A stretch of DNA of 64,000 nt. Origin: Rehmannia glutinosa (lineage: Eukaryota > Streptophyta > Magnoliopsida > Lamiales > Orobanchaceae). Positions 56,201-64,000 of the stretch are shown here, one piece after another (the first letter of the stretch is position 1; every line of letters begins with the position of its first letter). The notes beneath the pieces are model-generated. The model did no database searches. It was not told where the DNA came from and worked only from the letters and a program-made list of their open reading frames with translations. The DNA lies in the NCBI GenBank assembly GCA_016081115.2, contig CM071924.1:92208616-92272615 (forward strand), in the 5' to 3' direction. Made by a program: the position numbers and the translations under genes.

Positions 56201-59200
56201 ATGGCGTTTCGAGATTCCGAAACTGAGAATAGCGTCAATGATGAAGTAGCAGTGGAAACAGAAACTGTAACTGATGAGCACGAAGGTAGAGGCACTTGGA
56301 GACACGCCGCTTTCCATGTCGCCACCATCATCGCCACCCCCGCCGCCTATGCTCCGCTCCCCTTCGCCGTCGCCTCACTCGGCTGGTCACTCGGTGAGTA
56401 ATTACTTTTGTGCCCTTTCAGCTAACATAAAGAGTAGCGCCAAAAGCTAATACATTATTCGCTCCTGCTCAATTGCTACGGTCACAATTTATAAATTCTA
56501 TCCCATTTTTCGCGTAATATATGAAGATTTCTCAGAGAAACTTTATTTGATTTGGTTTGTGGTTAACATTGAAGTTTAGTTTAGTTACAGAAAAATCCAG
56601 TTATCTATCAAAATTACAAATACTATCTTTGGTTGCTCCCAAAAACTACCTCTCCTCGCCGATCACCTTCCCAGACGAAGTCCACCGCGAAACCTGCACA
56701 AGGGGGGCCGGAGGGGGGCTCCGGCGTACCCTCTCCGATGCTTAAGTCAGTATCTTGGGAAGGAAGCAAAGGCTAGAGAGAGAAAAAGCAATGTAACAGT
56801 AAAAAATGAGATTAAGTTAAAATGAACCTGGGCTTGGGCCTTTTATACCTTAGCTAGGATTAGGGTTTCCGTAAAATCCGGGATTCCGTTACGATTTGGT
56901 GTCAGAGTCATCATTAGATTAGGATCGGATCTCTTAAAAACCCTAATTTTACGCCCGTAAGACCATAGCTCGGCACTGTGCCGAACACGTCGGCCCATTG
57001 TATTGGTGAGAAATCCCCTTAAATCTCCAAGGCATCCTCAATGTCTCATACATCTCTCAGGCCGAGCTGACCTCTTCCTCTGAAGTCATGTTAGACTTTG
57101 ACAGGTCAACAACAGGTCGGCTTAACACAACTGACTTTACACAGGTCGGTCTTATGAACATCCACAACCACTTGCACTCGGGCCTGGACAGGCCGACCCA
57201 AGTTGATAAGCCCTAAGCCAATCTTATGTTGCAAGCCTCCACGGATCGACCCACTATTTAATCTTAATGATCATCCCAGGCTATGGGCCTCATCATTTCG
57301 GCCCAATGTTCGGTATCATCAGGTCGGCCCAATACCTCAGGCCCGTCAGGTCAGCCCAATGTCTTAGGCCTGTCAGATCGGCCCAGACAATCTTTTGCCC
57401 TTATCAATCTTGATGTTTGTAATTTTTCTTACAAATAACCCCTATTAAAGTTGCAATTTGTAGTTTTGAAAGATATTTTAGGCTAAATTGTATATTGGTC
57501 CACTAACTTATACCCTATTGCACTTAAATCCACTAATTTGAGGATGTAACATAAAACTAGAATAGGACACTTCTAATTTGTTGTAATTTGGGGATGTAAC
57601 TAGGCGTAGACAAGGGGGCCTCTCCCGCACAAGACCCCAATTTTTTTTTTTTGTCCCGTTTTTTCTATGGAAAAAATAATAAAAAAATTATATATATATA
57701 TATTTTTAAGGGGAAAAAATAGTTGAGCTAGGGGGAAAATTTTTTGGGGCTAGGAATACTTAGCCGGGCTAGCTACGCCCCTGTAACAGAATAGGACACT
57801 TCTAATTTTTAACACATTGAGTCCAATCTCCAGGGGCAGAGCTAGACGTTTTATTTTGGGGAGGGCTAAATAATATAAAAAATAAATATTTAAGTACCAA
57901 AAATTAATATTTAAAATTAAAAATATGCGAAGTAATGGAGTTCTTGAAAATTTTGGGGGCTAACATGCCACCACAAGTGAATGCCCCTGCCATTCTCTAT
58001 CAGCAATTGTGAAATCAATTGGAATTGCTTTCAAATTTTGGAGATTTCAGCGTGGAAATAAAAAATAATTCAATATGCAGGGTCGACGAGTTTAGTTGCA
58101 GGGACACTTGCCACATGGTATTCTAGTCTATTGATTGCTTCCTTGTGGAGATGGGATGGGAAAAAACACACTACTTATCGGCATCTAGCCAAGAGTATTT
58201 ATGGTAATCTCTTGTGTTTGTCTATTTTGTTATGATTTGTGTTTTTTTTTTTTTTTGCTTTTTCTTCTTTTTGCTCCAAAAAAAAGAAAAAGATTTAATT
58301 GATTTTTTGGTTGGCTGTCTTGTTTGATGATGAAGGATCATGGGGTTACTGGTCTATTGCATTTTTTCAGCAGGTGGCATCCCTGGGAAATAATATTGCA
58401 ATCCAAATTGCAGCTGGGAGTAGCCTTAAGGTTGATAATTACCAAACTTTGAATGTTTTATTGAATCAAACAAGAACTGAAATCATGTTACCATTTATGT
58501 TTTACATTGTTGTTTTTCAGTTACAAAGATTTAGTTTAATTACATGGTGGTCGCAAAAACATCAAAGTTATTTGATCCTCGCTATCATAGCAACGGACAT
58601 TTTAGCTGTTCAACCCATTGATCTTTCAAAATTACAAAAAACCACTTGAAACTTGTTCATATTTTACAAATTGCACTCTATGAGGGGGCATCACAGGTCT
58701 TTTTTTTTTGGTAATTTTAAAAGATTACTGATTTTTTTGTAATTAAATCAAACCTTAAGAGTAATTTTGCAATGACCCCTTTCTGTTTTTATCCACAGGC
58801 AATATACAAATACTATCACCCTAACAGTAGCTTGACACTACAGCATTTCATTATCTTTTTTGGTGGCTTTGAACTTTTTCTCTCTCAGTTTCCAGACATT
58901 CATTCACTGAGATGGGTGAATGCTTTATGCACTCTAAGTACTGTTGGTTTTGCCGGTACATCCATTGGGGTAACCGTATATAATGGTAGATTTTTGAAAC
59001 TATTTCAGGAGTGTTTGCAAACACTTAAAAAAAAAAAAAGTGATTGTCGTCTTTTGGCTCCTAATTCCATATAAATTAACCGGAATATAAAAGTAGGGGA
59101 TGAATGCTTTAGATTTCTTATACTGATTTTGGTTTCATTTTGAAATATGTCCAAACACTCTCGTTTAACTTAATCAACTTTCAGTGAACACTAACAACTT

Positions 59201-60931
59201 CTAATTTTCAACTTTTTTAACTTCTACACTAGATTACTTTTTTTAAGCAGAAGTTTTTGCAAACACTCCCTTCATCTGTGATCTGTTCCTTTTTCTTTGG
59301 GAAATGAGTTTAATCTTAGGAAATATAATTGTAGGGAAGAAGGCAGATCGGGAATCGGTTTCTTATAGTTTGCAAGGCAGCTCATCTGCAAAAGCATTTA
59401 AAGCCTTCAATGCTTTAGGTGCAATTGCCTTCTCATTTGGAGATGCTATGCTCCCAGAAATACAAGTAAATAACTGTCTCTTCATTCTGTTTGTGCATCT
59501 GTTCTATAGCTGATGTAATAACATGTACGATTTTTTGGACAGAATGAATTGATTTTTCTGCTAATTTTTGTAGAGCACAGTGAGGAAACCTGCTAAAGGG
59601 AATATGTATAAAGGTGTATCAGCAGCATATGCTATTATCGTTGTGACTTACTGGCAATTGGCCTTTTTGGGTTATTGGGCGTTTGGTTCAGAAGTTGAGC
59701 CTTACATTGTGGCTTCTCTTACGACGCCTAGGTGGACAATCGTTATGGCTAATCTATTTGCAGTAATTCAAATATCGGGATGCTTTCAGGTGATTATGTT
59801 GTGTATTAAATTTTGAGGTTTTTAAATGCTTGAAACACGAGTGACTGACTCATTGCTTTGTAGTTGATTAACTATAGAATTTCGCTGCACAGAGAAAGCC
59901 TAACAAAAAAAGTAGACATTCTTAGTGTGCTATTGGATATCCTTTCATTTTGGAAAAAAGGAATTGCTAGAGAATAGTGATAAAACTATTTTTGAAAGAA
60001 TAAGAATGAATTTTGATAGTGTGATTAAATATGAGGTGAAAATGGAATGGTGAATGTTGTTCTGGTATAGATATGGGAAAATAATGATTGAATATGATTG
60101 ATGAGTGGGTAAATAGTAGAATTTGTGGGAAAATATGTAATAATAATTGGTGATTTGGTGTTTGTCTTGAAAATTTAGTAGAAAATATTGAGAGAAAAAA
60201 AATCAATGTAAGTGTAAGCAATCGCATTTTGGGGTAAAACATAAAATTCTCTAGCGGAATGAAAATGATATTTTTTTGGTATCCAATCGCTACATTGGAT
60301 GTTGAATCTCGTTTAATTCTGATAAATTTTCTTTTTGAGACATGTAATAATACCGGCATATCACCTAGCTAAAAATATCATATTCTCAGAGAAAATTTTG
60401 CAGATTAAAATATGGGGATGATATCTGATTTAGGTTGGGATATGAGAACCTAGTGACATAATTTTCTTTTCGGCCGTTAACGAATTACTGTTTTTTTCAC
60501 TAGTATAAAATGGTAAAAACTGATTCCTAATATTGTTCTGCATCCTGTAGATTTACTGCAGACCAACATACGCATATTTTGAAGGAAGAACGCCTAATAA
60601 CAGCACTCTCCAGGCTTATATCTACCGTCTATTTTACACTTCAATATACATTAGTCTTATTACACTTGTTGCCTCAGCCATGCCCTTTTTCGGAGATTTC
60701 GTTTCTATATGTGGAGCTGTTGGTTTCACTCCATTAGATTTCGTCTTCCCTGTTTTAGCTTATATGAAAGCTGGAAAATTGCCTAGGCACAAGAAACTTC
60801 GACTCGCGGTGATGATCCTCAACTCTGCTATTGCTGCCTGGTTTTCAATAGTTGCTGTGTTGGGTTGTATAGGTGCAGTTAGATTTATCATACTAGATAT
60901 TAAAACATACAGGTTCTTTCATGATATGTGA
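56201..60931 (+). CDS. GAT1-like: GABA/amino-acid transporter of the AAAP family, GAT1-like
   Basis: Seven exons: 56201-56393, 58081-58203, 58336-58430, 58799-58985, 59335-59465, 59574-59789 and 60551-60931; 1326 nt, 441 aa, all GT-AG with consistent phases. The N-terminus is short and acidic, then about ten hydrophobic segments with AAAP motifs: TPAAYAPLPFAVASLGW, FFQQVASLGNNIAIQIAAG, FELFLSQFPDIHSLRWVNA, SYSLQGSS, GDAMLPEIQ, GYWAFGS, IQISGCFQIYCRPTYAYFE and FGFTPLDF-like VGFTPLDFVFP near the end. It probably imports GABA or other amino acids with protons at the plasma membrane. Length is close to Arabidopsis GAT1 (about 450 aa). Intron 1 carries a solo LTR and two hAT-like elements; introns 3, 4 and 6 also hold MITEs. 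An LHT-like permease is less likely. Confidence 0.93.
56561..57480. mobile_element. Inverted-repeat MITE, family 1, copy E, split by the solo LTR
   Basis: The left part (56561-56629: GTTTAGTTTAGTTACAGAAA, ATCAAAATTACAAATAC) and right part (57407-57480: TTGTAATTTTTCTTACAAAT, TTGCAATTTGTAGTTTTGAA) are the two sides of a family 1 MITE interrupted by the LTR. The upstream duplicate keeps only the left part at 45140-45209. Confidence 0.5.
56630..57406 (-). mobile_element. Solo LTR of the gypsy (Tat-like) family in GAT1 intron 1
   Basis: 777 bp, ends TGATAAGGG...CAACCA on the minus strand, with perfect 5-bp flanks ATCTT at 56625-56629 and 57407-57411. It occupies exactly the site of the LTR at 45210-45984. 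The part matching 53085-53199 resembles that 5' LTR fragment more than it resembles the 45210 LTR, as expected from LTR-LTR recombination. Confidence 0.92.
57600..57783. mobile_element. hAT-like MITE in GAT1 intron 1 (CAGGGGCGTAGC end)
   Basis: The left end TAGGCGTAGACAAGG and the right end, reverse complemented, CAGGGGCGTAGCTAGCCCGG are inverted. The flanks GTAAC at both sides rejoin to a sequence resembling nearby GATGTAACATAAAACTAGAA. An exact 8-bp duplication is not seen. Confidence 0.6.
57831..57989. mobile_element. hAT-like MITE, 159 bp, in GAT1 intron 1
   Basis: Starts CAGGGGCAGAGCTAGA and ends GAATGCCCCTG. The 8-bp flanks CCAATCTC (57823-57830) and CCATTCTC (57990-57997) differ at one base. 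Confidence 0.8.
58616..58775. mobile_element. Partial family 1 MITE in GAT1 intron 3
   Basis: TTTCAAAATTACAAAAAACC, GAGGGGGCATCACAGG and GTAATTAAATCAAACCTTAA follow the family 1 order. The left end is lost. Confidence 0.5.
59008..59270. mobile_element. MITE in GAT1 intron 4
   Basis: The left end GGAGTGTTTGCAAACACTT and the right end, reverse complemented, GGGAGTGTTTGCAAAAACTT are inverted. A possible TTCA flanks both sides. It begins 22 bp after the exon 4 donor. Confidence 0.65.
59925..60293. mobile_element. Probable MITE in GAT1 intron 6
   Basis: The left end GTGCTATTGGATATCC and the right end, reverse complemented, GTAGCGATTGGATACC are inverted. No clear target duplication. Confidence 0.45.
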
Positions 60932-61070
60932 GAAACTTGGGGAATTCAAGTTCTGGAGTGTGTGTTAATATAATGAATATGTTTGTGTTTGTGTCATTTT
61001 GTGTATGAACTGGACCTCTTTAGTATGTTGTTGATGTTGTTGTTAGATATAATTTTTCTTATTGATATTA

Positions 61071-62379
61071 ATGTAAATCCCACTTTACCCATATACTCTT
61101 GTAAATTCTCACTTTACCCCCTTGTACTTACAATTGTCTCATTTACCCCTTGTACTTTTATTTTGTCTTACTTTACCCCCTTGTATTTTTATTTTCTCAC
61201 TTTGCCCAATTATACTCTCATTTTTCTCACTTTACCCCTTACTCTAATTCTATAATAAGTATATTTTATTCTCTATACTATTAAATACTTAATTTAAAAT
61301 TATTTAAAATTTATTTTAATTCAAATTTGATCATTATTTTTTATTTAACATGACTCCTATAAAAAAAACCATCGTATGATATTTATTATTAGATAATATA
61401 TTTTACTTATAATTTTTTCACTCAACTTAAAATATCAGTTATTAAAATATATTTCTAATTAATATTTTGATTAAATATTAATATTTTTTCAATTATTAAA
61501 TTAGTTATGGAAATAATATTTTAACTAACATAGTTTTTATGAACTAGTGATAATTTTATTAACAATAAACTATTCATTATACACAGCTAATAAACTATTG
61601 CTAAATAGATTTGTAATGAGTAAGGGAATTCTTAAATTAATGCATTATCTATTTAAAAAACTATAATATAGTTCTTTAATAATATCTATATAAAATTAGA
61701 AATTATATTAAATTTTAATTAATCTTTTTAATGAATTTTATGCAATAATTTATGCATAGTTCTCCCTTAATATAAATGATATACTTTTTATAAGTAATAA
61801 ATATTTATTAAAAATCTAGTATTATGAAATTATATTAGTAAAAATAATTGAATAATGTTTATCTGCAATATGAAGTAATTGGTTAAAATAATAACTAGTT
61901 GTTCAATACAAAGTGATTTTGGTCAATATTATATAAAATTCTAGCAATAAGTTGTTTTTATTATCGACATAATCATATAATTATTATGAGTTCATATTAA
62001 AAATGTTAAATTAAAAAAAAGTCTATGATACTTTGATAATTCATTCAATAATTAGATTGTTTTTAAGTAAATGTATTATCTAATAATAAAATCACAAAAT
62101 ATAAATTTTAATAAGAACTATGTTAATAAAAATAGTCATTGATTGAACTAAAATATATTTTAAAATAATTTTAGTACTAAGTATTAAATAATAGTTAATA
62201 CCATTTAAAATAAGAGTGTATTTATTTTTGAATGAGAGTAAGGGGTAAAATGAGAAACATGAGAGTATATGGGAGTAAAGTGAGAAAACAAGAGTACAAG
62301 GGGGTAAAATGATACAAAATGAGTATAAGAAGATAAAGTAAAAATGAGCAAGAGTACATAAAAGTGTAATTCACCCTTA
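61071..62379. mobile_element. 1.3-kb foldback element with subrepeat-rich inverted arms
   Basis: The left arm (61071-61270) and right arm (about 62190-62379) are inverted copies over about 200 bp. Each is built from 30-35 bp subrepeats of the type CTCACTTTACCCCCTTGTAC. The inverted similarity continues inward for at least another 100 bp (ATTAAATACTTA...AAAATTATTTAAAA against its reverse complement), so much of the element could form one long imperfect hairpin. ATATTA flanks both sides (61065-61070 and 62380-62385). It lies 140 bp downstream of the GAT1 stop codon. Confidence 0.7.
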
Positions 62380-62394
62380 ATATTATCTAGATAA

Positions 62395-62530
62395 TAATTT
62401 GGAGTTGTGCAAAAATGGTCCTGTAACTTTGGTTGCTAATAAGTAATTTTGGTCATGCCCGTTTTTCATTTTGTGAATTTAGTCTTGTATCTTTTAATTT
62501 GTAGCAATTTTGGTCGTATTGTTATCGGAA
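62395..62530. repeat. Family 2 repeat fragment
   Basis: GTGCAAAAATGGTCCTGTAAC, TAATTTTGGTCATGCC and GCAATTTTGGTCGTATTG are the phrases seen at the ends of the 32528-35000 element. Confidence 0.45.
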
Positions 62531-64000
62531 CTCCAAAATCTGGCAACCAAGGTGCACGTGACGGGCAAATGGCCTGTATTGAGTTGGCCCCTTTCTAATC
62601 CACCTAATCATTTTCTTCATCAATTCGAGCAAATTATGTCATGTATGTTAACTTTGCTGTTAAGAAAAAAAAGGAACAATAAAAAATATTATATGCTAAA
62701 AAATGTAACTTATAGATTTTGTCCTGTAACTTTATTTGACTAGTAAAAAAATGTTCAAACATTTAATTTTTTTTCCCGACTATTTTAGATATGCGAATAT
62801 TTTGGGATATGTGAATTCTTTTGTTTTCAAGTTATATTTGACAGGAATATGACACAATGTTACTAATTTGTCTAAAATATATTTATTTTATTTTTTAATG
62901 TATTTTAAGCATAACCCTAAATCAATCCGAAACCAAACACAAACGATCTGATGACCGGAATCGCAACCCAGCTGAGAACAACAGCGATGAGAGAGAGAGA
63001 GCTTTTCATGGGTACTATTGCTGGGGCCCTGAAATGGACTAAAAAGAACATCTTTGCCCTAAAAAGGCTCGGTCGGTGGTATCTCTTTCACACTATTTAT
63101 CATTTGGAAGGCCCGAACTGTCAGGTTTTGAGGGCTTGAACTTCTCAAGAGATACGGTGTTTCTCAAAATTCGAGAAAGATGTCATAAGGTTGTATTTAA
63201 TCATTTTCCAGTTAATTTGGTTGATTTTTAGCTCTCCTTTGTTAGAAATTTGTTCTTGTTTTTTGTTTACCCGTGTGCGGGTTTCTTTAGTTTTCTTGGG
63301 CCTGTAAAATGTAATATACATGTATTAGTGGAATTCCCTCTAAATGCCCCGCCTCATGACCTCCCTTTCTTGTGCATTCGTTGGTGGGTGATTGGTTTTC
63401 TTTGTTTGTTCTTTGCTTGGCCGCTCTTGTTGCTATGCTTATCCAGGTCCAATTGTTGATTGCTTTCATAGGTGGACAGCTTTGTGTGGATTTTTGGATC
63501 TTTTCCCACATGATGAATTCTTCAATTTTCGTGGGTTTTATTAATTAAATATTGATTCTGTTCTCTTTGGGATTAAATTGTAACTGCTCTTTGTGACTGA
63601 TGCAATTTTTCCCTCTAGAACTTTTGTTTCTGAAAAAATGGTTCTACCCCATTGGATGGCTTCTTTTTACTTGGTGGTTGTGTGGCCTTTATTGGTTGCC
63701 CCACTCTGTTTCTGATCGATTTTTGGAGTTCAGCGGGTATTTTGTGTTCCTTCAGCTCTGCATGGACTCCTAATCTACCTGCTGAAACTCTTTTCGGTTT
63801 CCAAGTTTTTGAAGCAACCGGGGGTTTTACCCTTTTTTGCCGATTCTTTATTTTCTGATGAGACCCGACTGATCTATGATCCACCTTGGATGTCCTCCCT
63901 GACTGAAGCCTTGCGTTGTGTTATAGGGTATGCCCTATTTCCATTGTGTAATTTTTCTTGTACATCCCTCGCCACCCTTTTTCGAATTACAAGTGGGAGC
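62531..64000. other. Intergenic stretch, no recognised gene
   Basis: 62875-62975 resembles part of the hAT-like piece at 20223-20437. From about 63160 to the window end the composition is less AT-rich and the text looks like a decayed retroposon or transcript (repeated TTGTTCTT and TTTGTTGC motifs, pyrimidine-rich). I cannot name a family. Open frames on either strand (for example a basic 89-codon minus frame at 63615-63884) match nothing I recognise. Confidence 0.35.

Larger units (their letters stand above)
53194..56629 (+). repeat. Direct duplication unit, downstream copy
   Basis: Partner of 42182-45209. It contains a 366-bp hAT-like insertion (55069-55434) and three rather than two 30-bp minisatellite units (55814-55905), which together account for the length difference. 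Confidence 0.95.

Noticed and set aside
60000..60359. 130-codon minus-strand frame in GAT1 intron 6
   Set aside because: It is inside a MITE-like sequence, has biased F/I/H/S composition and no domain.

Overview
The window is nuclear DNA of a flowering plant. The genes carry GT-AG introns and belong to plant families (a group IId WRKY factor, SRP9, a GABA-transporter-like AAAP permease). The intergenic DNA is AT-rich and crowded with plant LTR retrotransposons, MITEs, a Helitron, a SINE and an endogenous pararetrovirus. A eudicot, perhaps an asterid, fits the overall look, but that is only an impression. I see no CRISPR array, operon or rRNA.

Three complete host genes can be read. A WRKY21/39/74-like gene lies on the minus strand (21555-24216, three exons, 327 aa). 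SRP9 lies on the minus strand (28944-32258, four exons, 103 aa). A GAT1-like amino-acid/GABA transporter lies on the plus strand (56201-60931, seven exons, 441 aa). Exon phases agree in all three.

Layout: 1-5070 is a decayed endogenous caulimovirid. 5923-7040 is a Mutator-like MITE with a perfect 10-bp target duplication. 7723-15470 is a complete minus-oriented LTR element of copia type with gag and an extra ORF but no pol. 15471-21000 holds minisatellites and hAT debris. The WRKY and SRP9 genes follow, with retroposons and a recurring inverted-repeat MITE in and around them. 32528-35000 is an inverted-repeat element split by a Helitron (32959-34788). 35243-36138 is a second Mutator-like MITE with a 9-bp target duplication. 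38009-42120 holds broken copia pieces.

The most unusual part is 42128-57406. About 3 kb (a decayed LHT-type permease pseudogene, intergenic DNA, the GAT1 promoter and GAT1 exon 1) occurs twice in direct orientation. The upstream copy ends in a Ty3/gypsy (Tat-like) element in intron 1, and the downstream copy carries a solo LTR of the same family at the same site with target duplication ATCTT. The copy junction (53194-53199) has 6-bp microhomology TATTTA between an LTR and the pseudogene. This suggests insertion of the gypsy element, then tandem duplication, then LTR-LTR recombination in the downstream copy. Within the upstream element the pol segment is inverted relative to its LTR, flanked by inverted copies of a 96-99 bp satellite, and its integrase was later hit by an LTR of the 7723-15470 family. 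A 366-bp hAT-like insertion is present only in the downstream copy.

No clearly new biochemical system was found. The best leads are the duplicated first exon and promoter of GAT1, the inverted pol segment, the non-autonomous gag-plus-extra-ORF element, and several very clean transposon insertions.
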